Positions 17,633 to 26,471 of a stretch of 64,000 nt of DNA are shown here, piece by piece; the stretch's first letter is position 1, and the number at the start of each line of letters is the position of its first letter. The stretch covers positions 38,413 to 102,412 of the forward strand of contig JAUJFZ010000008.1 of the NCBI GenBank assembly GCA_030441535.1, read 5' to 3'. The DNA is from Betaproteobacteria bacterium LSUCC0117. GTDB lineage: Bacteria > Pseudomonadota > Gammaproteobacteria > Burkholderiales > Burkholderiaceae_C. The translations under genes and the position numbers were made by a program. Under the pieces are notes generated by a model. The model worked only from the letters and a program-made list of their open reading frames with translations, was not told where the DNA came from and did no database searches.

Positions 17633-18343
17633 TTGCAACCCGTCGTCATCGAGCTTTTAGGCGGCGAGAGCACCGGCAAGTCCACACTGGCCGCCAACCT
17701 GCGCGATACCGCGCAAGCCCACCATATCCCACACCGACTGGTCCCCGAATACTTGCGTGAATGGGTAGAAACCCACGGTCGCACCCCAACAGCCCATGAG
17801 CAAACAGCCATTGCGGCCTCACAACACGGCGCCATTCAGGAGGCGGTCGTAGCGCTGACCAACGATCCTCAAGCCAGCGAGGAGGCGGTTGGTTTGGTGT
17901 TCGCAGACACCAGCGCACTGCAAACAGCGGCCTACAGCGCCCATTATTTTGCAGACTACCGGCTCTGGGCGACTACCGTCACGACTTACCCGCCTGGTGT
18001 GCGCTGTATCCGACTCTTGATGGGGCTGGACTTGCCCTGGGCCGCCGACCCCGGTCAGCGCGACGGTCGCACGGCACAAGAAGCGGTCGACACACACTTG
18101 CGCGACCACCTGCATGCCCACGCCATGCCCTTTCAAGTGATTTATGGCAAAGGTCCCGCCCGTACGCAGGCTGCGTGGATCGCCCTCGCCAATGGGTTGG
18201 CGCGTGAGAACTGGCTGAGTCCACAGCCCGCTGCCCAACGGCGAACAGACTGGGTGTGTCAAGACTGCAGTGATCCCGACTGTGAACTGCGCTTATTCAC
18301 GGGCTTGCTGGCAGGCAACGCCAAGCGGTTCAGCACTAAATAA
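17633..18343 (+). CDS. NadR-like AAA ATPase/kinase
   Basis: P-loop protein of 236 aa related to the nicotinamide riboside kinase domain of NadR (AAA_28 type). Walker A is GGESTGKST (residues 10-18), followed by the PEYLREWVETHG segment that matches the PEYAREY element of NadR. The nucleotide-recognising N-terminal domain of NadR is absent. The C-terminus has a small Cys group, CQDCSDPDCE, that could bind a metal. The start is TTG at 17633, one base after the ftsB stop; no in-frame ATG exists before the P-loop, so translational coupling to ftsB is likely. The end overlaps the moeA end by eight bases on the other strand. Substrate unknown. Confidence 0.8.
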   Translation: MQPVVIELLGGESTGKSTLAANLRDTAQAHHIPHRLVPEYLREWVETHGRTPTAHEQTAIAASQHGAIQEAVVALTNDPQASEEAVGLVFADTSALQTAAYSAHYFADYRLWATTVTTYPPGVRCIRLLMGLDLPWAADPGQRDGRTAQEAVDTHLRDHLHAHAMPFQVIYGKGPARTQAAWIALANGLARENWLSPQPAAQRRTDWVCQDCSDPDCELRLFTGLLAGNAKRFSTK

Positions 18344-19619
18344 AACGATCCAGCCACCAAATAGTTACCGCATCGCCCACTTCGACGGTCGGCTGCTCGT
18401 GCGATAAAACAACCAAACAGTTGGCGCGCACCATGCCACTCAGCACGCCAGACCCCTGATTGGGTAACACCGATACCGTCAACGAGCCATCTGCATCCAA
18501 TGAAGCGACGCCTCGCTGATACTCGGTACGGCCCGGTCGTTTACGGATTTTTTCGACGCTGCGCGCCACTGCCATTGGCAGTGGGGTGGGCTCAGCCCCT
18601 GCAAGCGTCTGAAGTGCCGGGCGAACGAACGCCAAAAATGTCACCATCACGGCGACCGGATTACCCGGCAAACCAAACACAGGGCAGCCATTCACGCGCC
18701 CAACAGCCATGGGGCGTCCAGGGCGCATGGCGACGCGCCAAAACGTCACATCGCCCAACTGCCGCATCATGGCTTTGGTGTGATCGGCCTCGCCGACACT
18801 CACGCCGCCACTGCTGATGATCATGTCGGCCTGCGCTGCGGCTTGCGTGAACGCAGCGGCAAGTTGCGCGGGGTCGTCTGGGATGACACCCATGTCAATG
18901 GGCGTCGCACCCCATGATCGAAGCAACGACAACATCACCCACCGGTTACTGTCGTAAACCGCGCCGCTGCGAGGTGCATCCCCAAAACTCAATATCTCAC
19001 TGCCGGTTGAAAAATAAGCCACCCGAGGACGCCGGACCACCACAGCCGAGTTGATGCCTAAACTCGCCAGCAAGCCCACAGCAGCCGCATGCATGACCTG
19101 CCCGGCCGGTACGGCGACACCACCCGCTTGCAAATCTTCACCCGCAAAACGACGGTTATCACCGGCGCGTAAACCGCCTCCATTGATGACCACCGTGTCA
19201 CCCTCGCGGGTACACAGTTCGGTTGGCACCACGGTATCAGCGCCAGCTGGCATGACGGCACCCGTCATGATGTGCACACACGCCCCCGTCTCAACAGGCG
19301 CCTCCGCGAGCCCGGTATCGCCAGCCAAGCGCTGCCCTGCGACCGTGAGGCGGAGTGGGCGCTCACCATCCCAGTCGCCATAAGCGAAAGCGTAGCCATC
19401 CATGGCCGAATTGTCGTGAGGTGGCACGCTGATGGGTGAGATCACAGGCTGTGCCAACACGCGACCCGTCAAGTCCCCGATATCGACCGTCTCGTGGTTG
19501 CTCGGGTCTGCTTTGAGGTCAGCCACCAATGCGCAGGTGGTCGCGACCACGTCAGTCACATGTACCGATTGGGGGTCATACCCTGCCAGCTCTGCGGTAA
19601 TTTCAGCAAGCGTTTTCAT
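18336..19619 (-). CDS. moeA: Molybdopterin molybdotransferase MoeA
   Basis: Enzyme of 427 aa that inserts molybdate (or tungstate) into adenylylated molybdopterin. Seen are the domain I/II entry PISVPPHDNSAMDGYA, HIMTGAVMPAGADTVVP, the catalytic loop region with STGSEILSFG, SGGVSVGEADHT and GLPGNPVAVMVTF, then the C-terminal barrel. Start at 19619 (MKTLAE) with GAG about ten bases upstream; a longer upstream reading would enter the ATPase gene. It is the last gene of the formate dehydrogenase assembly operon, directly behind a metal-oxyanion importer, so substrate supply and insertion are encoded together. Confidence 0.95.
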   Translation of the reverse strand: MKTLAEITAELAGYDPQSVHVTDVVATTCALVADLKADPSNHETVDIGDLTGRVLAQPVISPISVPPHDNSAMDGYAFAYGDWDGERPLRLTVAGQRLAGDTGLAEAPVETGACVHIMTGAVMPAGADTVVPTELCTREGDTVVINGGGLRAGDNRRFAGEDLQAGGVAVPAGQVMHAAAVGLLASLGINSAVVVRRPRVAYFSTGSEILSFGDAPRSGAVYDSNRWVMLSLLRSWGATPIDMGVIPDDPAQLAAAFTQAAAQADMIISSGGVSVGEADHTKAMMRQLGDVTFWRVAMRPGRPMAVGRVNGCPVFGLPGNPVAVMVTFLAFVRPALQTLAGAEPTPLPMAVARSVEKIRKRPGRTEYQRGVASLDADGSLTVSVLPNQGSGVLSGMVRANCLVVLSHEQPTVEVGDAVTIWWLDRFI

Positions 19620-19635
19620 AAGACGTCTCTCAACA

Positions 19636-20376
19636 TCACAGTTTTTCACCCTTTAAGAATAAATTAGCTGACGGGGCTTGGTGTGCCATCACCGTTTCAT
19701 CAAAAAAATCAGCGGCAGGCAAATCGACCAGTACCTGCCCACCCTCCATGTAAATGACTCGCGTCGCCAAGCGCTTCACCTGCCCCAAGTTATGACTTGA
19801 GAAGACCAAGGTACGTGGCAAGCCCAGCGCGGTCGGTTGGCTGTCCACGTAATCGGAAACGACGGTCTCCACATCGCGTTTGGCGTGCGGATCAAGGCTG
19901 GCAGTCGGCTCGTCCAACAACAATACATCAGGCTTTGTCACCAAGCATTGGCACAGTGCCACGCGCTGTAACTGCCCGACGGATAACTGCATCGCTGAGC
20001 GGGACGTTAAGTGCGAGAGCGCTAACTGATTCAGCTGCGCATCTGCCAAGGTCTTGGCATCTCGCCAAGATGTGCCGCGTAACCAAGCGGCCAAGGCGAC
20101 GTTATTGCGCACGCTGGTCCGCAACAAGTGCGGCGTCTGCGCCAGCAGTGACTGCTTGAAACCTGGAGCCTTTTCGTAGCTGCCAGCTGTTATCGGTAGC
20201 AAGCCATTAAGGACCCGCAACAAGGTACTTTTGCCACAACCGTTGCTGCCCACCAAAGCAACACGTTCGCCAGCATGGATACGCAAATTGAGGCCCGTTA
20301 ATGCGTACGAATCAGTGGCGTTACGCTGCAATTGCACCGCTAGGCCAGACAGGGCCCACAACGCAGGTGCCGTCAT
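19636..20376 (-). CDS. tupC: Tungstate/molybdate-type ABC transporter ATP-binding protein (TupC-like)
   Basis: ABC ATPase, 246 aa. Walker A is GSNGCGKST, the signature is the variant LSVGQLQRVAL instead of LSGGQ, and Walker B is VLLLDEPTASLD. Gene overlap with the permease (ATGA at 20373-20376) marks a two-gene transporter. TupC-type ATPases typically have short variant signatures like this one. Assignment to tungstate rather than molybdate or another oxyanion rests on the TupB-like permease and on its place within a formate dehydrogenase assembly operon. A periplasmic binding protein is not encoded in the cluster. Confidence 0.8.
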   Translation of the reverse strand: MTAPALWALSGLAVQLQRNATDSYALTGLNLRIHAGERVALVGSNGCGKSTLLRVLNGLLPITAGSYEKAPGFKQSLLAQTPHLLRTSVRNNVALAAWLRGTSWRDAKTLADAQLNQLALSHLTSRSAMQLSVGQLQRVALCQCLVTKPDVLLLDEPTASLDPHAKRDVETVVSDYVDSQPTALGLPRTLVFSSHNLGQVKRLATRVIYMEGGQVLVDLPAADFFDETVMAHQAPSANLFLKGEKL

Positions 20377-21101
20377 GCGACAGCTCCTCGGGGGGCGTCG
20401 TTATCAGTGGTACCGTGGCGGCCCGCGCGTACCACCCACCCCATCAGCACGTTGAGCAACAAAACCACTACCAGCAATACGATGCCAAGGCCTAAGGCAA
20501 TCGGAAGCTCACCTTTGCTGGTCTCTAGGGCGATGCTGGTCGTCATCACGCGGGTGAAACCCTCCATATTGCCGCCAACAATCATCACAGCCCCTACTTC
20601 CGAGACTGCACGACCGAAACCCGTTAGGACCACCGTCATCAGGGCAAAGCGCTCGTTCCAAGTGAGCAGACAAGCGCGCATCAAAGTACTCGCGCCCATT
20701 GAACGCAGCCCTTCCCCTTGCATTCGATCAGCTTGGGCAATCACTTGGCGGGTGAGTGCCGTCACCACGGGCAGTACCAAAATGGTCTGTGCCACCACCA
20801 TCGCCTTGAAAGAAAACAGCCACCCCAAGAAACCCAAAGGGCCAGAGCGCGACAACAACAGGTAAACCGCCAAGCCCACGACAACTGAGGGCAACGCCAA
20901 GCTCGTATTCAGGACGGTGAGCAGGGCGCTCCGCCCCGGAAAGTCGCGCAGCGCCAAGAATGAGCCCGCTGACAAACCCAACACGCAGGCCAGTGCGCAC
21001 GCAATCGCGCTCAAGGCCAAAGATCGTCCGACGACGGCATAAAGCCCAGGGTCAAAGCTGACCAGCAGTTCCCAAGCGATCAATAAGCTGTCAACAAACA
21101 T
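20373..21101 (-). CDS. tupB: Tungstate/molybdate-type ABC transporter permease (TupB-like)
   Basis: Permease of 242 aa with about five to six hydrophobic segments. The BPD_transp_1 EAA loop reads EGLRSMGASTLMRACLLTW, and TALTRQVIAQ and GFGRAVSEVGAVMIVGGN are characteristic of TupB/WtpB-like oxyanion permeases. It begins 14 bases after the fdhD stop and overlaps the ATPase gene. The substrate-binding subunit TupA is missing from the locus and must be encoded elsewhere if the importer works. Distinguishing W from Mo is not possible from the permease sequence alone. Confidence 0.82.
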   Translation of the reverse strand: MFVDSLLIAWELLVSFDPGLYAVVGRSLALSAIACALACVLGLSAGSFLALRDFPGRSALLTVLNTSLALPSVVVGLAVYLLLSRSGPLGFLGWLFSFKAMVVAQTILVLPVVTALTRQVIAQADRMQGEGLRSMGASTLMRACLLTWNERFALMTVVLTGFGRAVSEVGAVMIVGGNMEGFTRVMTTSIALETSKGELPIALGLGIVLLVVVLLLNVLMGWVVRAGRHGTTDNDAPRGAVA

Positions 21102-21115
21102 CGCAGGGGGGTCGC

Positions 21116-21952
21116 CTAGGCGATCAAGACCTCAGTGCCCACCTTTTCGGTAAACGCGATGCGATCAGCGCCGTTGTAGATCAAGAAGTGCTGGCCCGAG
21201 CAACGACCCACCAAGGTGAGGTTGACACGTTTGGCCATCTCTAGGCCCATGTTGGTGACGCCCGATCGGGAGAGTAAGAAAGGAATTCCCATCTGCGCAC
21301 CCTTGATCACCATCTCGGAAGTCAGACGGCCAGTGGTGTAGAACACCAGATCGTCCCCTGCTATCGCATTGAGGCACATCCAACCGGCAATGGCGTCCAC
21401 CGCGTTGTGACGCCCGACGTCTTCAACAAACATTTGGCACACACCGTCTTTAAACACGGCACAGCCGTGTACGGAGCCAGCCTGTTTGTAGATGGACGGT
21501 TGCGTACGAATGGCCGCTACGATGTCGACCAAAGTCGCCTGCGACAAGGTCGCACGCGGTAATTCGATCCCATCCATATCAGCCAGCACATCGCCAAACA
21601 TCGACCCTTGCCCGCATCCCGTCGTCACGGTTCGCTGCTTCTGGGCTTCATTCCAAAGGACCAGTACCTCAGGGTGAGTTGTGACGGCTACCGCTTCAAC
21701 GTCCCAGTCAACTTGGATGCTTATGACATCTTCAATCGCGCGGATCAAGCGCTGATTTTTAAGCCATCCCAATACCAAAGCCTCGGGCTCACCACCCAGG
21801 GTCATCAGCGTCACCAGCTCCTGCTTGTTAACGAAGATGGTCAACGGCCGTTCGCCTGGGATGTGCAAAACTTTTTTACGCCCAGCCTCATCGGTCACCT
21901 CAACTTCGGTAACCAAAGGCACTGACGCGTGACTCAGGAGGGGACGGTACAT
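21116..21952 (-). CDS. fdhD: Formate dehydrogenase accessory sulfurtransferase FdhD
   Basis: FdhD carries sulfur from the cysteine desulfurase to the bis-MGD cofactor of formate dehydrogenase; 278 aa. Conserved family elements are VNKQELVTLMTLGGEPEALVLG, FVEDVGRHNAVDA, TGRLTSEMVIKGAQMG and LSRSGVTNMGLEMA. The sulfur-relay loop, CxxC in E. coli FdhD, is TTGCGQGSMFG here: Cys113 is present but the second Cys is replaced by Gly116. That single-Cys form deserves note but does not by itself imply loss of function. Neighbours are mobA (12 bases upstream) and the metal importer (14 bases downstream). Confidence 0.95.
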   Translation of the reverse strand: MYRPLLSHASVPLVTEVEVTDEAGRKKVLHIPGERPLTIFVNKQELVTLMTLGGEPEALVLGWLKNQRLIRAIEDVISIQVDWDVEAVAVTTHPEVLVLWNEAQKQRTVTTGCGQGSMFGDVLADMDGIELPRATLSQATLVDIVAAIRTQPSIYKQAGSVHGCAVFKDGVCQMFVEDVGRHNAVDAIAGWMCLNAIAGDDLVFYTTGRLTSEMVIKGAQMGIPFLLSRSGVTNMGLEMAKRVNLTLVGRCSGQHFLIYNGADRIAFTEKVGTEVLIA

Positions 21953-21964
21953 GGGTCTATGGGT

Positions 21965-22564
21965 CTATCCGACCTGCTCTAATTGATTCAATTCAGCCAA
22001 GGTGTTGGCGTTAAAGAAAGCTGCGGGATCATCAAACGGCACTTCGATCGCACCGATCGAGCCTGTCCACGCATCAATCTTGCGTCCCCCATTTTGCATG
22101 AACACGCTCAGGCTGTCGTAAAGGTCGCCTCGTACCAACAAGAAAACTGGGTGTGTTTGACGACGCCCGTCCGCCTCGACTGTAACTGGCATGGCCACCG
22201 GCGCATCGACATGCTCTGCGGCCTCGAGCAAACGGGCGACCAAATCGGTTGGAAGATGTGGGGTGTCGCAAGGTACGACCATCATCCACTCGGTTTCGCA
22301 ATACGGCAATCCCGCCAACATACCCGCCAAAGGGCCTTGAAAATCGGCGCTGGCATCGGGTACCACGGTGCGACCGAATCCCTCGTAGGCGCCCAAATTT
22401 CGATTCGCGTTGATCACCACATCAATCACCTGCGGCGCCAAGCGCCACAATACATGCATGGCCATCGGCATGCCACGCAGGGGCTGTAAACCCTTGTCGG
22501 TACCGCCCATGCGGCTACCGCGGCCACCCGCCAAAATCAATCCCGTGACGCGATCGGCTGTCAT
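21965..22564 (-). CDS. mobA: Molybdenum cofactor guanylyltransferase
   Basis: MobA links GMP to molybdopterin to make the MGD form that DMSO-reductase-family enzymes such as formate dehydrogenase need; 199 aa, normal length. The N-terminal nucleotide-binding signature LILAGGRGSRMGGTDKGLQ is intact, followed by the Asp-containing VVPCDTPHLPTDL and the C-terminal FFNANTLAELNQ. The start overlaps the stop of the TorD-like gene as ATGA. It is cytoplasmic and part of the assembly operon. Confidence 0.95.
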   Translation of the reverse strand: MTADRVTGLILAGGRGSRMGGTDKGLQPLRGMPMAMHVLWRLAPQVIDVVINANRNLGAYEGFGRTVVPDASADFQGPLAGMLAGLPYCETEWMMVVPCDTPHLPTDLVARLLEAAEHVDAPVAMPVTVEADGRRQTHPVFLLVRGDLYDSLSVFMQNGGRKIDAWTGSIGAIEVPFDDPAAFFNANTLAELNQLEQVG

Positions 22565-23235
22565 GGGTTATCCACCGCATCTAGGCTAGCTGAGAAAATG
22601 TCAAAGGCCTGGCGCTCAATCGCGAAGAACGCGCGCGCAAAACCCGCAACCGCTACGTAAACTTTAGCCCGAGGCTGATCTTGTAACGCATCAAAAAACG
22701 CCTCGACCCAAGACTGAAAGTAGGCGGAGAAAAACTGCTGTTGCTGAACCAGCGTATTGCCTTTCGCATCAGGCGCAGCAATCAGGTAGCGCATGATCTC
22801 GCAAAGGGTCGAGAAGTGGTCTTCAGTCTCGCCCAACTCGGGGTTACTCTCCAACCCTAGCTCGGCCAGATCGCGACGCAAATCCACCAAGATTCCATGG
22901 TTCATTGCCCCGCCCACATAGACCGATGCGTGCACCGCCACCAACGGCTTACCCACCGCAATGAAAAGATTTTGAAACTCTGCGGCCGCGTCGGCTGGCG
23001 CCGTTGAGGCCACGACTTGTATCAAGTTCCGCCACGCATTGGCGAGATCACTTTGATCACCCTCATCGATGGCTGGACTACCTGCCAACCGGTTGAACAA
23101 GTCATCGGACGGCTCGCGGATGAACCATTCAGCCAACAGGCCGTAGGTGTCGGCGCGAGCCAAATCTTCTTCGCTGTAACCAGGGTCGGTTGCAACACTG
23201 GCGGGCACAAAACCCATCGGTTGTGCGGTCGTCAT
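22561..23235 (-). CDS. TorD/DmsD-family molecular chaperone
   Basis: All-helical cytoplasmic chaperone of 224 aa for a Tat-exported molybdo/tungstoenzyme. The early segment ARADTYGLLAEWFIREPSDDLFNRLAG and the family core YVGGAMNHGILVDLRRDLAELGLE with EDHFSTLCEIMRYLI are characteristic. Its likely client is the formate dehydrogenase catalytic subunit encoded in the divergent operon, whose Tat signal it would proofread until cofactor insertion. ATGA overlaps connect it to the polyferredoxin gene before it and mobA after it. Confidence 0.9.
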   Translation of the reverse strand: MTTAQPMGFVPASVATDPGYSEEDLARADTYGLLAEWFIREPSDDLFNRLAGSPAIDEGDQSDLANAWRNLIQVVASTAPADAAAEFQNLFIAVGKPLVAVHASVYVGGAMNHGILVDLRRDLAELGLESNPELGETEDHFSTLCEIMRYLIAAPDAKGNTLVQQQQFFSAYFQSWVEAFFDALQDQPRAKVYVAVAGFARAFFAIERQAFDIFSASLDAVDNP

Positions 23236-25319
23236 TGGGCTTTCTCCATCATATCAATCACGCGGCAATCGCTACACATACTCAAGCGCTTTATGGCATC
23301 ACCAGAGAATGCGGCATGCCCACCAACTCGCGCCAACATGGCCTTCATGACTGCCTCAGTGGCAAAGGGCTTGCTGCACCGTACACATTGAAAAGGTTTG
23401 CTCTCATGCAATGTATGCTCGGTGCGCCGCTGTGCCAGGTCACTCAAGCGGGGCGCCAAACTCAGGGCATTCTCCGGGCAAGTCTCAACGCACAAACCGC
23501 ATTGCACGCAGTCTCGCTCCAACAAGCTGAGTAGCGGTTTATCACCGCCATCTTTTAACGCTGATTGAGGGCACGCACCCACACACGACAGGCACAAGGT
23601 GCAGGCATCAGTGTTAATGTTAAGACCGCCCAACGGCGCACCTGCAGGCAAGACAGCAGGCAACGCCGCCACTTGGCGCGTGGCATCTGGTTGCGTGTGA
23701 CTCATCAAGTGCGCCAGCGCCGCTTCCAATGCGTGTCGCTTGTCTTTTCCAACGGCAAAAGTAGCCCGCTCCATCACCCACGCAGGGCGCTTGGCGCACG
23801 CTTGTAAAGCGGCATCGAGGGACTCTGGGGTATCGGCTTCGATCAGCATCACGCGATCAGGCTCCCCGCCCAAGGCTTCTATAACCGCCTGAACCCAGTT
23901 AATTTGTTGCTGTAAAGCGGCACGGTAACTGGGGGCCTCCTCGCCACTCAGCAACAAGGCCACGCGAGAGGCACCGTAGGCCAACGCGGCCAGCCAAAGC
24001 TCTGGGCCTGCCGCGGCAATGTGATGCTGACCCAGGGGGATCACACGCGCCGGCAAGCCTTTAGCGCGCTTCGCCGCCGCCAACTGCCCCAACCGGTTGA
24101 TCAACGCGGTACCGCCCACATTGGCGTCCTCCGAGTGAAGTAACAACTCGGGGGCTTTCATGCCCGCATCGACTGCGGTGTGGATGGCTGTACGCAATGT
24201 GCGCGATGCATGTTCTGCCGTCGGGTACGCGTAGCGCATCGCACCGCTGGGACACACCGTGCTACAGGCACCACAACCCATGCACAGGTTGGGATTGACC
24301 TCGACGCGTCCCTTGCCATTGACCAACAAGGAGCTGATGGCTTCCGTCGAACACACGTCGATGCAATTTGAACAACCGACCGTATTGTTACGACCGTGCG
24401 CGCACAGCGAGGCCTCGTAAGTGAAGTACCGCGGTTTTTCAAAGCTGCCAATCCACTCGTGCAAATCGGCGACAGCATCCATGCCATCCACCACGTCTGT
24501 GACGTGGCGGTAACCGGGCGGCTTATCGTGTGCGTTGACCAACGCAACATCGCCCATGTCAATGATGAGATCGGCCACATGATCGCGCTGCTCATTGGCG
24601 CGATCAAAACGAATCGCACCGAGCTGTTCACAAGCGACCTCGCAAGCCCCGCTCCGGTCACACAGGTTGATTTGCACTTGCAACAGGCTATTGATCGCGC
24701 CGGAGGGACAGGCTGCCGCACAGGCGTTACAGCGGGTACACAACTCTAAATCGATGGCATTGCTTTGTTGCCACTGCACGATATATTTGCCCAAGTGTCC
24801 CTTGATGTGGACGTCCGATCCACTTAACCAAGCAACACCCGGTGAGAGGGGTAGGTCCGCATCGGGTACCGTAATCAGGGCGCTAATTTCAAGGTCGCCG
24901 TACCGGCGCTGCGCACGCTGCGCGACCGGTACAACGCGCGATGCCGGGCCCACCAACAACAAACGGCCTTCGCTGGTGTAGGTGATCGATGGCACGGGGT
25001 CGGCCGCCGGCAAATCAGCGACGGCTAACAGTGCACGCATTTTGGCGCCCGACTCGGCGCCCTCTGACGACCATCCCGCCGTCTCGCGCAAATTGACAAA
25101 GCGCAGCGGCGCATAAGCAGGCGGATCAGCATGGTCTGCGGCGCTGGTGAACAACGCTTCTTCCTGGGTGCAGGCCACCAACAAGGGCTCTTGCCCTTGT
25201 GCAGCCTGTAAAAACTGGCTCATTTCATGGCGACAAAGTGCCGTGTGTACCGTCGTACCGGGCGCAGCGGCTTGCGGCGCCATGGTGCGGTTGCATGAGC
25301 AAAGAAGCGTTCGGGTCAT
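23232..25319 (-). CDS. Polyferredoxin-like 4Fe-4S protein of the formate dehydrogenase locus
   Basis: A 695-aa soluble protein with many Fe-S motifs. Full CxxCxxCxxxCP motifs lie at residues 194-204, 346-356, 573-583 and 604-614; further Cys groups are at 220-230 and 316-323; the C-terminus has two CxxC pairs (645/648, 682/685). There is no signal peptide, so it should be cytoplasmic, unlike the exported enzyme. Related proteins sit beside DUF3305/DUF3306 genes in formate dehydrogenase loci of other proteobacteria, but their role is not established; electron transfer during cofactor or Fe-S maturation is a reasonable idea. The N-terminal 190 residues and the 370-560 segment are Cys-poor and match nothing I recognise. 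Confidence 0.88.
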   Translation of the reverse strand: MTRTLLCSCNRTMAPQAAAPGTTVHTALCRHEMSQFLQAAQGQEPLLVACTQEEALFTSAADHADPPAYAPLRFVNLRETAGWSSEGAESGAKMRALLAVADLPAADPVPSITYTSEGRLLLVGPASRVVPVAQRAQRRYGDLEISALITVPDADLPLSPGVAWLSGSDVHIKGHLGKYIVQWQQSNAIDLELCTRCNACAAACPSGAINSLLQVQINLCDRSGACEVACEQLGAIRFDRANEQRDHVADLIIDMGDVALVNAHDKPPGYRHVTDVVDGMDAVADLHEWIGSFEKPRYFTYEASLCAHGRNNTVGCSNCIDVCSTEAISSLLVNGKGRVEVNPNLCMGCGACSTVCPSGAMRYAYPTAEHASRTLRTAIHTAVDAGMKAPELLLHSEDANVGGTALINRLGQLAAAKRAKGLPARVIPLGQHHIAAAGPELWLAALAYGASRVALLLSGEEAPSYRAALQQQINWVQAVIEALGGEPDRVMLIEADTPESLDAALQACAKRPAWVMERATFAVGKDKRHALEAALAHLMSHTQPDATRQVAALPAVLPAGAPLGGLNINTDACTLCLSCVGACPQSALKDGGDKPLLSLLERDCVQCGLCVETCPENALSLAPRLSDLAQRRTEHTLHESKPFQCVRCSKPFATEAVMKAMLARVGGHAAFSGDAIKRLSMCSDCRVIDMMEKAQ

Positions 25320-25987
25320 AAATTAGTTTTAGGTTCTTCAGTATCAATGTTGGTGGCACTCGGGTCTGCTGGTGAGTCGGCGCTCGCTGCGTCGGTCGTT
25401 TGCTCAGCAGCTTCTTCCCCGGTGGTATCTTCTTCGGCGGCAGCCTCACCAACGGTGTCTTCTGTTGCCGGCCCTACTGCCGCTTGTTCTTCGGCAGCCT
25501 TCTTGGCGGCGGCGTCTCGGGCGTTCGCTTCAACTTTCCAAGGTGGATCTTCAAACAGATACAAGTCCTTGGATTGCTGCAACTGTCGCAGCTCGGTGGC
25601 GCTGAGCTTCACCATTTGGCTGTAATCCTCAACGTAATCATCCATTTCGCTGATGACGTTGTATGCGGGGTCGGCGAACAACTTTTTGAGCGCCGCACCT
25701 CGTACGGCCTCCGTCACGCCGCTTTGCAAGAAACGACTCACATCAGCACCAACGGCCAGGGCATCCACGTCGGCTTGTGTGGGCATATCGGCCGACGGTT
25801 GTGGGCCGGTAACTGACGTTTGGGTATCGGTTTTGGCTACCGGCGCTAGGGGCGCATTTGCTTGTCCTGCCGCTAACTCGGCGTATACCACGACGGGCAC
25901 CTTCGGCACCGCAGCTTCTCGCGCTTGGGTAAGTTCGCGGCTGAGACTCTTTTGGCGCGACCAGCGGCTGAAAAACGAATCACTCAT
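25316..25987 (-). CDS. DUF3306 domain protein
   Basis: Protein of 223 aa of the DUF3306 family, found almost only with formate dehydrogenase genes. The N-terminal FFSRWSRQKSLSRELTQ and the core ALAVGADVSRFLQSGVTEAVRGAALKKLFADPAYNV with MDDYVEDYS define it. The last 70 residues are Ala/Glu/Asp/Thr-rich low complexity and unlikely to fold. The start at 25987 (MSDSFF) overlaps the DUF3305 stop by eight bases, and the stop overlaps the polyferredoxin start. Function unknown; place and co-occurrence suggest an assembly factor. Confidence 0.88.
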   Translation of the reverse strand: MSDSFFSRWSRQKSLSRELTQAREAAVPKVPVVVYAELAAGQANAPLAPVAKTDTQTSVTGPQPSADMPTQADVDALAVGADVSRFLQSGVTEAVRGAALKKLFADPAYNVISEMDDYVEDYSQMVKLSATELRQLQQSKDLYLFEDPPWKVEANARDAAAKKAAEEQAAVGPATEDTVGEAAAEEDTTGEEAAEQTTDAASADSPADPSATNIDTEEPKTNL

Positions 25988-26471
25988 TGCCGCCTCCAAA
26001 CTCAGCGCGCTTCACAGGCGAAACGAAGGACGCGGGACGGCGGCGTTTGCGCGGTTCAGACTTAAAGTGCTTCTCGGCAAAAGCGGCCAGCCAACTGGCC
26101 GTGTTGTCATCGGTTTGCACGTTCTCGACCGTCTCGCCTGCATCCAAGATACGGCCTGCTTCGTTGTAACTCAAGGTCACAAAACGAACTTCAGGGCGCG
26201 CGTCCTGGCCGAGTTCCTCATCGAGTCGGTAATGCACAAACCACACCGGGTGAGGCGCACTGCAGTTGAGGTAGTAGCCGTCTGCCTCATCCTCAAATAA
26301 TGTGACGTCGTAGGCGGACCACACGTGCCCGTCGCTGCTATCTGGCAGGGGCGCATCTTCCTCAACGCTGAACACCTGCGTGAGTTGCCAACGAAACGGC
26401 ACCCACGGGTGTTGCTGCGCGATTTTTGAAATGCACACATGTACTCTGCAGACAGCGCGCTCGAGACTCAT
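25980..26471 (-). CDS. DUF3305 domain protein
   Basis: Protein of 163 aa. The pattern CRVHVCISKIAQQHPWVPFRWQL, a Trp-rich middle (HVWSAYDVTLFEDEADGYYLNC) and VWFVHYRLDE identify the DUF3305 family, the usual companion of DUF3306 in formate dehydrogenase loci. The C-terminal tail is basic (KSEPRKRRRPASF). No signal peptide is present. Its start overlaps the apbC stop as ATGA. Molecular function is not known. Confidence 0.88.
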   Translation of the reverse strand: MSLERAVCRVHVCISKIAQQHPWVPFRWQLTQVFSVEEDAPLPDSSDGHVWSAYDVTLFEDEADGYYLNCSAPHPVWFVHYRLDEELGQDARPEVRFVTLSYNEAGRILDAGETVENVQTDDNTASWLAAFAEKHFKSEPRKRRRPASFVSPVKRAEFGGGNE

